Source of the DNA: Saururus chinensis
Lineage: Eukaryota > Streptophyta > Magnoliopsida > Piperales > Saururaceae
Length of the DNA stretch: 64,000 nucleotides
Reading direction: 5' to 3'
Assembly (NCBI GenBank): GCA_035235625.1
Contig: CP141141.1
Location: 25,231,968 to 25,295,967, forward strand
Part shown: positions 31,801-44,437 of the stretch, piece after piece
How positions within the stretch are numbered: position 1 is the stretch's first letter
How the letters are laid out: each line of letters begins with the position of its first letter
Program-made: the position numbers and the translations under genes
Notes under the pieces: generated by a model
Database searches by the model: none
Told to the model about the DNA's origin: nothing
What the model saw: the letters and a program-made list of their open reading frames with translations, nothing else

Positions 31801-34800
31801 TATGCACACAATACACATACATACAACATGCTTTCATAGTCAGCATAATCATACAAAACATTTAATTATAAACTCCTAGCATGCTACTACATAATCAAAG
31901 CATGCTATAATGAAATTACGAGTTCAAGGTCCCCTACCTCGTAATCCACAGGAGTTTGATGGCGAGCAAACGACGGTGGCGGTGTCGATAGCGGAATAGG
32001 CGGCCAAAAGCATCGCACTGAGAGAGTTGTTGTGTCCTGAGGATTTTCAAAGATGTTGGAATTAATCTCGATAAAATTAGATTAATTACACTCAAAGCAT
32101 AAGACCACACGCACTAGGGCAGGTAGACACAAGGTCGTGCCACTAGAAATGCCAAGAACGACCACGAATGGGGGCTGATTGATTGGAAGTCGGCCAACGG
32201 CTTAAAACACTTTGTTGGCGACAAAACATGAAAATGGACAGCGGCTACATCCAACGGCAGCAATTCTGCATCATTGAAGCCTCACAAAGTGGCGGAGGGC
32301 TTTAATGGCCATATTGCCTAGCGGTGGAGACGTTTCCTAACCATACGTTGAGGCACTAAGGCCTGGCGTAAGAGGCCGACAAAGACGACGTCATTTCTAA
32401 ATGCTTACCCACAACCAAATCATAGTACAGATGGTCGTGCATCAAGCATAGCTTATGGTGGAGGATGAGGGCACGACATCGGTCGAGCCTTCGATGGACC
32501 GAGTTTAATTGCTGACAGTGTTACTTCCCCTTGGAAGAATCGAAATTCAGGAACTATTTCCCATATCTTCTGGGTCATGCGTATCAAAAGTGGGGTGCAA
32601 GGGTAGCATTGGGCCAAAAGTGCTGGCCCTTGCTGTCACTGGGCCGGGGCAGAGCCCATTTTGGTCGGACCTACAGCCTAAGTCCACACAATATCAAGTG
32701 GGTCACATTGGCTTGGGTTGGAGATGGCCCATTAGTGACAGTCAGAGGTGTACCCCATAGTTTAGGGGCGTTTAATGTGTGCAGAAGATGTGCAGAGGTC
32801 AGGAGCGGTGGCCTTTTTCCGTTATTGGGCCAAACCGACATCCGCAATTGTCCACTAGTCGATGCCGGTGGCAGAACAGCCGCTCAGAAAAACAAAGAAA
32901 CTCAATTTAGCTAGGGTGACAAGGTGTTGTTGGTGCGGCAAACACACATCGCAGGGCCATGAACGGCAGATGGGGCTAGGGGCCAGGGGCCGAACTTCGA
33001 ATACAGCGGTGATTCAATAATCACAAATTGCTGCGAGCTGAATGGACACCGATCGGTGTACGTCTGAAGTCTAACGGTGGCGAATCGACACCACTAGACT
33101 GAAACTGTGTCTCAGACTAAACGGAGCAATGGGGCCGAAGAGAGGAGAATGGCGTAAAAGTTCGTCGTTGGCCCGAGGCGGAGCTGGCGACGGTGAGCCG
33201 GAGGTCCTCCGGCTATTCACAACCACAGAAAGCAAAAGAGAACAAACACGATTTGTCTGATCAAAAAATAGCGAAAGGAGGGGTGCTAGACCGGGGGAGG
33301 CGACGGCCTTGCCATCGCCGGTCCGAGAGAAGGCTAACGGCCAAAGACCAGCGGCACAACACACTAGAATGGAAAAAGGGAATTTTTATCCCATTTCAAA
33401 TATTGCATAGGGGGCTAAAAGAGGCGGTGACCAGAGCGGCGGCAGCTTCACCATTGCTGGATTGGGGGGGAAAGGCCAAAGGCCGGTCGCCGTGGCTGGC
33501 CACCGGCGGCACAGCCGGCAACCGCAACACCCAGCAGCCGAACAAAACACTGCCGGTCTAGATCGGAAACGGCGGAAGGAGAGGTGGCTGGCCGGGGAGA
33601 CAGCGGTCCGGTTTGGGGGTGGTCTTGTCATTGCTGGGCCAGAAGAGAGCTGAGGCCCAGTGGCGGCAGCCGTCGACCAGCGGCACAGCCGCAGGTCGCA
33701 GTGAATAGAAAATTGAAAAATAGAGGCGGGGTGGTTTTTACCTCACGACGCTGAAGCGGGGGCGGGGAGGCCGGGACGGTGGTGGCCGGAGGACGCTCTG
33801 GTTGGGACGGAATCGTGGCAGGGGAATGGAGGCCATGCAGCCGGTGGCAGCGGTGGAACGGGCAGAAAATTCGAAAGGAAGTCACCGGGCCGAAAACGGA
33901 AAGAGGGAGAGGGGCTACGGTTGCCGGCGAGGCTAGGCCAGGGAGGCGGAGGCGGCGTCGCTAGGCCGTGGCCGACCGGGCGGAAGCCGGTGGCCACCGG
34001 CGGCGCCACCCCCGGCCTCACACAGTGAAGAGGCCCTTCACTGTTCACTCAGTGGGTCGGGCGTGCCTCAGCGTGCCCGATCCGCTTTATATTATTATTT
34101 TTATTTATTTTTTTTCCACTTCCCTTTCTTCCTTTCTGCTCTTGTTCTCACACGTCCCCGTCTGATTTTTGCGCCGAAAATTTCTGTGACACATCGAGAC
34201 CCATGACCTGCGACGAAACACTACTTTCGACTCTTATGGTCGCGAATATTACAAATATGGATACGCTGAAATGTAAAATTTATTTATCAAAAATACGACC
34301 AGAACTGCAGAACAGTGCAAAAATTGCAGAAAAAGTACAGAAAATTTAGGGATATTACATTTAAAGCATCATTAATAAGTGATTTTATTATTATTATTAT
34401 TTTAATTTTTCTCAATAAGCGACCCTTTTAAAGCATCACTAATAAGGTTATTATTATTTTTCTTTAAAAGCATCGCTAATAAGGTTTTTATTAATTTTTA
34501 AATTTTTTTTCTTATTAGCAATGCACAAAAAAGTGTCTCTAATGAGGTTTTTATTTTTTATAACATTGTTTTATATTTAGCAACGCTTTCTAAAGCATTG
34601 CAAAAAAAAAATTAATATTAGCGACGCACAAAAAATATTGCTAATAATACTACTATTAGCGACACTTTTTCATATGCATCGAAAATGAGGAGTTGCGACT
34701 AGACTTTTTTTTGATGCATTTAGCGATGCCTTTTAGGCGTCACTTGTAGTCATTAGTCTAGCCACGCTTAAAACCATCGCTAATAGTCTTTTTTCTTTTA

Positions 34801-34803
34801 GTG
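28853..34803. mobile_element. Right portion of a second CACTA element, split by a solo LTR
   Basis: The right end TTTCTTTTAGTG (to 34803) is the reverse complement of CACTAAAAGAAA, a CACTA-type terminus. Subterminal TTAGCGACGC-like repeats fill 34364-34790 and reappear at 29396-29460, and 28853-29370 is a GC-rich block like that of the first CACTA element. No left terminus was found: the element is cut at 28852, where the chromovirus LTR begins. The coding strand is unknown and there is no transposase. Confidence 0.7.
29461..34359 (-). mobile_element. Solo LTR, 4.9 kb, Del/Tekay-like, inside the CACTA element
   Basis: TGTCACGCCC at the left and GGGATATTACA at the right, flanked by a perfect 5-bp duplication TTTAA (29456-29460, 34360-34364). 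Removing it rejoins CACTA subterminal sequence. On the minus strand it would read TGTAATATCCC ... GGGCGTGACA, the same form as the LTR at 25624-28852. CTGAGTATGAAAATACTCACCCC-like sequence lies near its end, as in the copy at 37814. The interior has CTTACACTTAC-rich DNA (30090-30370), GGGCAGAACATACAG-type repeats (30620-30780) and a GC-rich stretch (32900-34060). No PBS-gag-pol is present. Confidence 0.85.
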
Positions 34804-35059
34804 TGGCTTTAGAAATAAGTTGTATTAGCTACGTAGGGGAGGGTTATATGTCTTTGACTCTCAAAAAGTGGGAGTTTGTTTGTAGAGCCACTCCTATGGT
34901 ATGCGAGTTAGGTTCAAATGGATCATACAATAAAAAGATAAATGCTTCAATGCATCGCAACAAAGAAGATCTCGATGATCAGGAAGTTGAGAATCTCGAC
35001 CACTTAAATCCATAAACACTTGTGAGCCTTCACTTCATGGAGTTGATAAAGCTTGGGTC
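34804..35059. other. No recognisable gene
   Basis: Short sequence between the CACTA right end and the gypsy remnant. Nothing identified. Confidence 0.5.
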
Positions 35060-36552
35060 CTAGAGGCACTCTACACCCAACACTATGATCTCCCCCTTGG
35101 TGGGAAAAAGATAAAGATTAGTCATTAAAGAATGGCCTTGAATAGAGAGCACTTGTTGTATACATACACCTGAGCTCCAGAGGTGGTTGCCACCATAGAT
35201 GGAAACAACAAATGACGGAGTCTATACCCCAATTGTTGAGCCACATTATCATTGATGAAATTCTGTGTGCTCTAGTTAACAATAAGAAATGTCAGTTGTT
35301 ACCTCTTGAGCTATCTTGGTAGCCTAATTGTCCGCGGGGGGGGGGGGGGGGGCGGGGGATGAATCCACCTGAGAAAGCATGGAAATAGATCTCTGGCATT
35401 ACCCCCTCTGTGGGATCAACACCCTATCAATGTCTCCACAACGAGCTCATCATATTGCTCATTGCATGTAAAGCATAGGCCTTTGGCTTGCATCTCCTCC
35501 ATCTGAATAGAGGTCATCTGTTGAATAGGTGGTGGGTTGATGGTGGAAGCAAAGGGGGAGCTGGTGTGCCTAACCACTTCCCGCATGGTGGTATAGTTGA
35601 AGTGACAGTTCTTGCTGGCAATCTTGGGCTTCAATCCGTACTCGCATTCTCCCAGTAGTGCAATTGGGGCACAATCATCATGAACTCAATGTAATATGCC
35701 CGCACCACAGTGGTATGTTGAATGGTGGTGATCAGCTCGTTGAAATCAGTAAATTTGTTTCGCCCAAACTACATGTAGAGCTCATTAGTAAAGGCGACCC
35801 AAGAGGGAAAATGGAGCTCCTTCTCAATGCGCTGAAATAAGACAGAACCATCCCCATCTAGGTGAAAGTTGTTATCCAAAGACGCTCGATCTCATTCATG
35901 GTGCCTTTGTAGGCGTAAAACTTTTCTGCCTTGTGGATCCACTCGGCCAGTTTATTCTACCCATTTTAGCATGGCAATTGCATACGAGCCAGTTGAGGCT
36001 CTATTACTTGAGTGCAACGGGCCTGCCACCCATCTTTGGTAGTGGCTGGCCTTATGGGGTGGTCATTCAGGTAGTCCACAGGATCTTCTAGTGCAAAATA
36101 CGGTCCCATGCCGCTCAGGCATTTCCTCAAGCATCTTGGGTGCACGCGGCTTCAAGGATGCTTGGGGGCCAACCGATGGGGGATAAATGCATCCCAAATC
36201 TAATTGGAGCCATCGGTTGACATAGGTGAACTGGTGCTGAAGGAGTCCCATCTGTATGTCCACCGACCTACATTTTTGGTTTGGAGCTTGATGCGCTCAT
36301 GAGGAAGATTGATATCCTTTTTTATGAGAGGCAGTGATGAAAGGAAGAAATTTACTATGCAATGATCAGTTTCAATTGAATCGTCATTTGCTTTACAAAT
36401 TTAGACATGGTGGCTGTGTCCAATGGAGGTGAGTGCGAAGTTTACTATTTAGTGTGGGTGATTGGCAACTCTGGGCTGCTAGCCCTCTGTTCTGCCTAGG
36501 CGCTTGTGCGCCACCAATCGGATGTTGATTCTTGGCCATAGAAACTAAGGAC
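35060..36552 (-). mobile_element. Second gypsy gag-protease remnant
   Basis: Minus-strand copy related to 3405-6590. Gag with VEWIHKA and a GLCFTCNEQY zinc-knuckle near 35470-35500, then a protease start near 35230-35280 (compare QNFINDNVAQQLG), with traces of protease further left (VLGVECL near 35080). The right end is cut at 36552 by the copia LTR. Multiple stops. A run of about 20 G lies at 35335-35351 inside it. Confidence 0.72.
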
Positions 36553-37540
36553 TATTGGACCAGGGTATGGGTTTGGGCCCATTTCGGTCCAACTTGTTCG
36601 CGGTTTGGGTGAGTTTGCATGGGCCATGGGGTCCGAGGATAGTGGGGGCGGTCCCGTCGATCCCAGATGAGCCATCTTGACAAATTCATTTGGGACCCAC
36701 ATCTATCACATACGTACACTAGGCATGTGACTAGGGTGTGCATCATCACATTGTGGGGCTGATTCATGAATTAGTGTCATCGGTCAGACCTATGGTTAGT
36801 GAGGGGTTGACCCTATAGCGGGTTCAGCCATGTGTAAGGGTTCCAGGCCCCCGTAGGCTCTGAGAAACAGAGTCCCCTCCCATTGTGTTAGAATATCTAA
36901 GAAAGCCCGGTGAAATCAAGGATACCCGGTTTAGTGAAGCCCAAATAGGATTGAGAGAGTAGACTATAAAAGGGAATAAGAGAGAGAAGGAAGCCCTAAG
37001 TCATAGAGCAGCCTCCCCATCTCATCTCTCTCCCAATTCCACCCCCCTCTCTTCCCTCTTGGTGCATGGTGCCCATGTCCAAAGAGAAACATGGGGCTGG
37101 CAGCCCCCTCCTCTCCCTCTCCTTTCCCTTGTACATGGTGCAAGAAGGTGGATCTTCTCCCTCACAAGTGTGTGGCTTCAAGATGAAGTTGGGCGCTCCT
37201 CCTCGCTGATTTGTTCATCCAAGAAAGAGGCTTTGAGGGATCCACACAAAAATACAAGATAATCTACTCTCTTGTTTAATTGAATTGTAATTCAATTGGT
37301 TGCGAGCATTGGCGTGAAGGAAGGAGATGTCTCGGGGCTGATCAGCCCCAAAGGTCAGTCCGTACCTTTCTTTGTTTTCATTTTGATTCGTGTTTTGCCT
37401 TGATTTACATGATTATTGCTTATAAATATGCTTATTCATATGATTGTATAGAGGATTGATTTTAAAATCACGATTTTTATGCAAGGCGCCAACCCTTGGA
37501 CTTGCCCACCTCGACGCTTCTGCCTTGATGCCACTCTACA
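36553..37540 (+). repeat. 5' LTR of the copia element
   Basis: 988 bp, starting TATTGGAC (TGTTGGAC in the partner) and ending CTCTACA. A TATA box (CTATAAAAGG, near 36964) and CT-rich leader follow. The PBS TGGTATCAAAGC (37542-37553) lies one base beyond the end. Confidence 0.85.
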
Positions 37541-37553
37541 GTGGTATCAAAGC

Positions 37554-37813
37554 CTGGAAGTTCAACCTAAGAATGAGATTCTCGCCTCCGCGGACAGCTC
37601 GAAGACAGTGCCAGAACCCAACGGCAAGCCTACTCTGGCGCAAATCATGGCAGAAATTAGGACCTTGAGCGTGGGCGTGGCCAAGGTCGATACTCTGAGC
37701 TTGGCCGTGGCTCAGCTTCAAGCAGAGCCTCAGCACCCCTTTTGCCCAGGCCGCCAAATGTGTTCATGGAGAAGAAGATTTTGTCCCAGGCCCCTAACTG
37801 CACCCCTCTGACC
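37554..37813 (+). pseudogene. Gypsy gag N-terminal part (split by a solo LTR)
   Basis: Reads GKPTLAQIMAEI, LSVGVAKVDTLSLAVAQLQAE, aligning with the minus-strand copy near 24050-24200. The start codon region is lost at the junction with the copia PBS. The last 5 bp (TGACC) are duplicated at 42419-42423. Confidence 0.75.
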
Positions 37814-38589
37814 TGTAACGCCCGAGATTTTTCACACATTTTCCTCAAAATTCACGGAAAATTTTTGCAATATAACGTCTGTAAATCGGAGGGAAAATGA
37901 CGAAATCAAATCCTGATAAAACAGTTTATAATTTAAAACACTAAACATCCATTTTCTATCTAAATATTTTCATCACACGGTCAAACATCGTACGGCCAAA
38001 GCAAATATCATCAGGCGCTACTCGAAAACACACGTACAAATAAATTGTTATGATCATAGACTTTAAATATAAATCTCTCCCAGGCATCCCTGAGTGCAAG
38101 TCTCATAACAGTCCACAGTCTAATCCAAATGAAAGTCCAGAATATAAACATCTTAACATCTCGTCTCACCCAATACATCGGATCGTGGCACAAACAAACT
38201 CGCAGTGAGTCAAGCATATACCTGAGTCAACGAGAATCGATCTACCGCTGAAATGAGCATCCATCTCCAGGAGCTCTCCGTCACAAACCTGCAAATGCCT
38301 CCCAAACAACGGGGCTAAAAATGGTAGGGTGAGTATTTTCATACTCAGTAGGAAAATACCCAGTAGGGGAAATCCCAAACGGTGAACTCAATAAGTTCAT
38401 AAGTACATGCGTTCATGCAACTCAAACATGAAGCAGATAGGCATATCAATATCATGCTCATGCACATACAAACATACCAAATGCACCATCGTGCCAAAGT
38501 TATACTAGATGCACCATCGTGCCAAAAACATACTAAAAGCACCATCGTGCCAAAATCGTACCAACAAACAAAACTTACACAAACACCCT

Positions 38590-38900
38590 TATCCAGGGTC
38601 TTACAAACTTACTTGTACCATCGTACGCATACTCATACAACTTACACATACTTGTACGACCTTACTTGTACAAGCATAAACTTACTCGTACGACCTTACT
38701 CGTACATCTTACATTTACTCGTGCGACTTTACTCGCACATCTTACACTTACTCGTGCGACCTTACTCGCACATCTTACACTTACTGTCTTGCTCGGATTC
38801 ATACGCTTACAGTCTTACTCTTACAATTGTACTCATACTCTTACAGTCGTGCTCATACTCATACTCATACTCATACAGTCGTACTCATACTCATAATCGT
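38590..38900. repeat. CTTACTCGTACGAC-type tandem repeats in the solo LTR
   Basis: Degenerate units of about 38-40 bp (ACTCGTGCGAC, TTACTCGCACATCTTACA) followed by ACTCATACTCATAC-type short repeats. Confidence 0.75.
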
Positions 38901-39124
38901 ACACATATCAACAACCACTGAAGCTCATTATAACTAATAAGCTCCAGCGTCGAAATGGAAAAGAATGCCACTGGGGCAACACCTTAACCTCCGGGGAGTG
39001 ACTAGACGCCATGGACTTTTCTGAAGGTAAGGCACACTAATGCTCATGGGGCACTGGATCAAACAGGTAAGAGTAGATCCATGATACTACTTACCTGAGC
39101 GCGCAAACATAAACACCTACACAT

Positions 39125-39245
39125 AAGGGGTCATACAGTTGCCCACCATAATGGGTCTTATATAGTGCCATAGAATTGCCCACTATAATGGGTCTTATAG
39201 TGCCATAGAATTGCCCACCATAATGGGTCTTATAGTGCCAGTGTC
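39125..39245. repeat. Tandem repeat of about 42 bp in the solo LTR
   Basis: Three units of TTGCCCACYATAATGGGTCT followed by TATAGTGCCATAGAA. Confidence 0.8.
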
Positions 39246-40179
39246 ACTCTTGGGCAGAAATCGTACAGTGCCACTCTTGGGCGGAAACATACAATGCTCT
39301 CAATAGAGCATCAAACGTCTGGGCTTATATAGCACACAGACCAAATCGGAAACATACGTAGCTCTCAATAGAGCAAAAGACGTCTGGTGCTCTACACAGC
39401 ACACAGACAACATCCCGCAGGATAAACACCATGGCAAGACATGATAAATGCTCGGCCGACTCATTATCGGCTAGCTCAAACACGGAACTTAATCCATCGA
39501 ACCCTCAGGTCTCAAACTCACAACGCTATCATTAGCTGTGCTTATAATTCAAGTTTGAATTAAGTACATTATGTGGTACAATTATGCCACACAAACTCAT
39601 AGTGCTCGACTGATCAAACCGAAGCTGAGCCCGATCCGAAACCCTAGTTCGTTAGGGCAGCAGACTTCCTTACCTCGTCTACATCAGGATCAAAACTTAC
39701 TGTACACCAAAATCTTACAGTCTTACATACTCCGCCATCCCCTTATGGCCAAATCATCTTACACTTACATCATCAAATGAAGCTCCTCAGAGTCAACCCA
39801 GTTGTCGCCCTCTTACTTATACCTCACTTATTGAGCTTACTTTTCACTTCATAATTTGTATGTTATGCTTGTACAATTATGCACACTCTTACTGTCTGAC
39901 CACTCCCCCAAACATATGCTCTGATACAAACCAAACAAACCGCTCCAAATCCTTGCCCGTCATACTCATATCCTCTGTCCTCCGTCATACGCTTACACAT
40001 CCATATCCAAATCCATACGAAAGCTTTGTCACCTCTTACTGTCCATCGCCCATACCTCTGCCCCCATACACTTACACATATCCATAGCATCGGCCAATAG
40101 CCATCATACATATGTATGTGTATCACACATACGTATAACATATACATACTGTCATACATACGTAACTTACAAACATGCT

Positions 40180-40540
40180 CACTAGCCATTACTAGTGCAT
40201 ACATACATATTTATACATACGTCAAACATACACGCTAGCCATCACTAGCACATGCATACATACGTCAGACATACACGCTAGCCATCACTAGCACATGCAT
40301 AATCCATACATACTCCAAGCATGCACGCTAGCCATCACTAGCACATGCATACATACTCCAAACATGCACGCTAGCCATCACTAGCACATGCATAATCCAA
40401 ACATACTTCAAACATGCACGCTAGCCATCACTAGCACATGCATACATACATTAACATACACGCTATCCATCACTAGCACATACTCAATCAACATACGAAA
40501 CTTACCAACAAACACGCTAGTCATCACTAGCACATACTTA
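40180..40540. repeat. Tandem repeat with CGCTAGCCATCACTAGCACA core
   Basis: At least seven units of about 45-55 bp, each containing the near-palindromic GCTAGCCATCACTAGC followed by ACATGCATA and a spacer with ACATAC/CAAACATGCA. Units lengthen and degrade toward both ends. Confidence 0.88.
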
Positions 40541-42418
40541 CATCCAACATACTTACAGCCAACATGCATGTCATATGCATTTCAACATACCATATCATCA
40601 TGCTTACATGCACATCATGCAATCGGATCGTTACTTAACGTCCAAAGCATGGAATCATACAATCCTAGCATGCTGCTACTCATTCAAAGCACGCTATCAT
40701 GAATTTACGAGTTCAAAGCTCCCATACCTCGTAATCATGACGTTTAATGGCGAGCACACGACGATGGCAGCGTCGGCGGCGGAGTTGGCGGTCAAAACCA
40801 TTGCCTAGCTGAGAGAGATGCCGTCCCGAGGATTTAGGAAGTGCCGGAAACAATCACAGCCAAACGAGGTGTCAGAAATCGATGCGGAAAAATCCGCGAT
40901 CCACGGCGGCACACTAGGGGCAGCCGGGAGAAAAGTCAAGCCAACAAGAATGGCGGTGCGACCAAAAGTCGAGGGTGTACTCACTAAAGATCGGCCAGTG
41001 GCTAAGACGTGCTCAACCGGCCACAAGGCGTTGAAATCGATTGTGGACAACACCCAACGGCAACGATTTCGCATCAACAAGGGCCCACATACGGGCGGAG
41101 AGCACGGGGCAACTCTCAAGGACAAAGGAGAGGTGGTGGAGGGCTATGTGTCAACTCCACTCGGTGGCAAAGCCAACCGATGGTCAGGCGGCGCAAAAGC
41201 GGCGCCTAAGCCCAAAAACACATGCGTGGCCACATGCACACGCGGCCAAACAGTGCCACTATAGGGGGAGATGGGTCGGACGGTGACGACCCAAGGCCCA
41301 CATAAGGGCGGTTGAGCTAAGGCCAAGACATGGTGGCCGATCGAAGCGGCAACATAGCCGATCGCCACCCACAACCAACACCATGGTGCGGGCGGCTGTG
41401 CATCTCGCACGATATAGGGCAATGACAAGCGGCCCAATCCGGGCGGAGTGTAAAATTGGGCCAATCGAGGCTGGCCCTCACTATCGCCGAGCCGGGGCAG
41501 AGCCCACGATGGCCAAATGGCCCACAGCTCGCCAATGGCAACGACCCGAGACGCACCCAAAGCGCCTAATTGGGCGGAACAAGACAAGAGGGGCGAGGCG
41601 GGGTCGGAAATGACAACCCCCTACGACATTGGGTCGAGGTAGGCTGGACGGAGTCCTACCGGTGGCCGGACGACAACCGGAAACCCACCGGCGACAAAAT
41701 AATGGCATGGACAGTGAAGAGGGAATAGTGATAAAAACCCGACCAAAAGATCGGCAGCTCACAGCGGAGCGCAATAAGTGAGGCGGCGGCTCTTGCCAGT
41801 GCCTATGGGTTCCTAGCGGCCAACTAAACATAAGTCTAGTTGAGGGCGGCCGCAAACGATGTCAAAATCATACACCCACAGTTCAAAAACGGGATTGAAG
41901 GAGAGAAAAAACCCGAAAAAGGTTCGGTACCTCGTGGAGGAGTGAAGAGGCCATGGCGGCGGTCATAGCTGGTGTCTACGGACTCTTGGCAATGAGGCAA
42001 AGCAAATCTTGACAAGAACCGCCAGAATCCGATGACGGAGGAGGGAGAACGTAGCGACCGGAATCGAGCTCGGGTTTCTCCAAAATGTTACTGGACGTCT
42101 GTCAAAATTTCGGACGTCGAAACTTATGAAATTCAGTGGATGGATTTCAAATTTATAATAAACTTTTTAATTTTTACCTTTACATCCCTAACACGTGTTA
42201 ACCTCCCGGTTACGCGTTATAGCTCCAAAATTCATGTTGTAAGCGCACAGCAAGGCTCGCGGCCTGCGACTAAGCCCCTCACCCGACTCTATGGGTATAA
42301 ATACGGGGGGAAAATATACAAATATGAATACGCTAATGCGTCGTATTTTCCCGCCAAAAATGACCAGAAAAATAGCAAGAAAATCACAGAAAATCGTAGA
42401 AAATTCAGGGACATTACA

Positions 42419-43502
42419 TGACCTTCCAGCACAGGCGGACAGGGATATGCTCTTTCCCCAAGGTACTATACGCTTTGGCATAGTCAATCAGGCCATGGAT
42501 GGGAGGCGCTTGGCCTAGGATACACGAGGCATGCCAGGTGTTCAGAAAAATGCCTTAATGATGCCGCCTCCTAGAAACTTGTTCCAGGAGATGGAGAACG
42601 ACTGAGAGGAGTACCTAGGACCCCGCGGAGCACCCCGAGAAGGGGCTGAACCTCATTTGGGCCACCTACAATTCCCACGCTACAATGGGGATGACAACCC
42701 AGTGGAGTGGCTGTACAAGGCGGAGAAGTTTTTTGCCTACCAGGGAACGCATTCTGAGGCTGAACGACTACGCATAGTGGTCTTCCACCTAGACGGGGAT
42801 GCTTCGGTATGGTTCCAAATTTTCGGGAAGGAGGTGCGCTACACCACTTGGACCGCCTTCTCCGAAGAGTTGTGCATCTAGTTTGGCCCAAATGAGTTCC
42901 AAGACTTCAACGATATGCTCTCCTCACTGCGCTAAACCTCCACAGTCTGGGCCTATTACATGGAGTTCATGAAGGTGGCCAACCGCCTTCCCGATTGGCC
43001 GGTGGCGGCCTTGGTGGGCACGTTCAAACGGGGTCTCAAACCCGAGATTTCGGAGGAGATGTGTCACTTCCCATGCTCCAGCATGCGAGAGGTCGTGCAC
43101 CATGCACGAATTGAAGAAGAGAATTTGGCTAGGCATCGGCGAGGGGGACGGCTTGGACCCTTTCCATGGTCTGCAGTGAGCGCTAATCCCCTTTCCATTG
43201 CGGCCAGCAACCCAATGATAGGCCATCCTGGCCAACAGCCTGCTGAGGCCGGCCCAATTGTTCGTCGTCTCACACCAGCACAGATGGAGGAACACCATGC
43301 TAAGGGGCTCTGTTTTCTATGTGACGAGAAGTTCATTCCGGGGCACCGTTGTACTGTCAAGGGCAGCCTTCTTGTGGAGGAGATTGATGATGACGGAGAG
43401 GGGGCCGACGGCCCTGATTCGTTGGCCGTTGAGGACATGCTGCCCGAGATTTCTGTCCATGCCTTCTCGGGGGCATTCACTCCACGCACGATGCGAGTCT
43501 AG
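42419..43502 (+). pseudogene. Gypsy gag, main part
   Basis: Capsid-type gag: FPRYNGDDNPVEWLYKAEKF, then FHLDGDASVWFQIF, then GTFKRGLKPEISEEM, a CLFC-like knuckle (KGLCFLCDEKFIPGHRC, near 43305) and an acidic linker. One frame runs from 42657 into protease and RT, broken by TAG at 42879, TAA near 42933 and TAG at 43500. Such gag proteins form the cytoplasmic particle that packages element RNA. Confidence 0.85.
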
Positions 43503-44430
43503 GGCTACCTCAAGCAGCAACAAGTGCGTATTCAGATTGACAGCGGGTGTACCAATAATTTCATTAACGACAAGGTAGCCCATCGGCTAGGCTGTTTTGT
43601 CTCTGATTCGAAGCCATTTGATATGCTGATTGGCAATGGAAAGCACCTCAGGAGCTCTGGGATGTGTGCCCAGGTTACGCTCTCTATCCAGGGACATACA
43701 TTCATCACCGACCTCTTCTTGTTGCCTACGAAGGGGGTGGACGTGGTGTTAGGTGTTCATTATTTGCAAGAGCTTGGCGACGTGATTTGGAACTTCAGGG
43801 ACATGGTTATGGATTTTGAAGTGCACGAGCAGCGAGTTCGGATCGAAGGCTCCCGGCCGGGCACCCTCCTCTCAGCCCAATCGTGGAGTTCTCTCTTCCG
43901 ATTCGCACCCCAAGGCTTCCTCTTGCAGCAGCGAGCCACAGTTGAGGTGTATCAGGATGCGCAGCCTCCGGATCTTCTGGAGTTATTGGCAGTGCACCAG
44001 GACGTGTTCGATGAACCGCAGGGTCTCCCTCCAGTTCGGCCTCATGACCACCACATCCCTATCATTCCTGGGGCCTCACCGGCCAATGTCCACCCGTACT
44101 GTTATCCCCACAGTCAGAGGTCTGAGATCGAGCGCCTTGTGGCTGACATGCTTCGGTCCGGCATCTTCTGCCCTAGCTCAAGCTCATACTCCTCGGTATT
44201 GCTGGTTCATAAGAAGGATGGTATGTGGCGGTTTTGTGTGGACTACCGCGCCTTGAATGCTATCACCGTCAAGGACAAATACCCCATACCTATGATCAAG
44301 GAGCTCTTGGATGAATTGGCTGGTGCAACGGTTTTTAGCAAACTCGACCTCCATTCGGATTACCATCAGATTCGGGTGTAGCCCGCCGATGTGCACAAGA
44401 CCACATTCCAGACTCATGACGGCCATTTCG
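43503..44430 (+). pseudogene. Gypsy protease and N-terminal half of reverse transcriptase
   Basis: Protease: IDSGCTNNFINDKVAHRLG (aspartic-protease DSG/DTG motif) with VDVVLGVHYLQELG. RT: LVADMLRSGIFCPSSS.YSS, VHKKDGMWRFCVDYRALNA, DKYPIPMIKELLDELAGATV, FSKLDLHSDYHQIRV, then a stop at 44379 and KTTFQTHDGHFEF. The reading then jumps at about 44435 to the end of RNase H (FLIRTDHQPLK), so the RT palm with its YxDD catalytic pair and most of RNase H are deleted. The frame is shared with gag, with only a TAG between them. Confidence 0.87.
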
Positions 44431-44437
44431 AGTTCGC

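Larger units (their letters stand above)
37814..42418 (-). mobile_element. Solo LTR, 4.6 kb, inserted in gypsy gag
   Basis: TGTAACGCCC ... GGGACATTACA flanked by a perfect duplication TGACC (37809-37813, 42419-42423). Removing it restores the gag reading seen in the other gypsy copy. It is the same family as 29461-34359: the ends, GGTGAGTATTTTCATACTCAGTAGG near 38327 and the internal repeats all correspond. There is no PBS, gag or pol of its own. The minus strand is the LTR sense strand. Confidence 0.87.

Noticed and set aside
33071..34165. Long GC-rich frames inside the 4.9-kb solo LTR
   Set aside because: Overlapping frames are open on both strands without protein motifs. The same LTR family copy at 40740-42060 does not preserve them, so they are chance.
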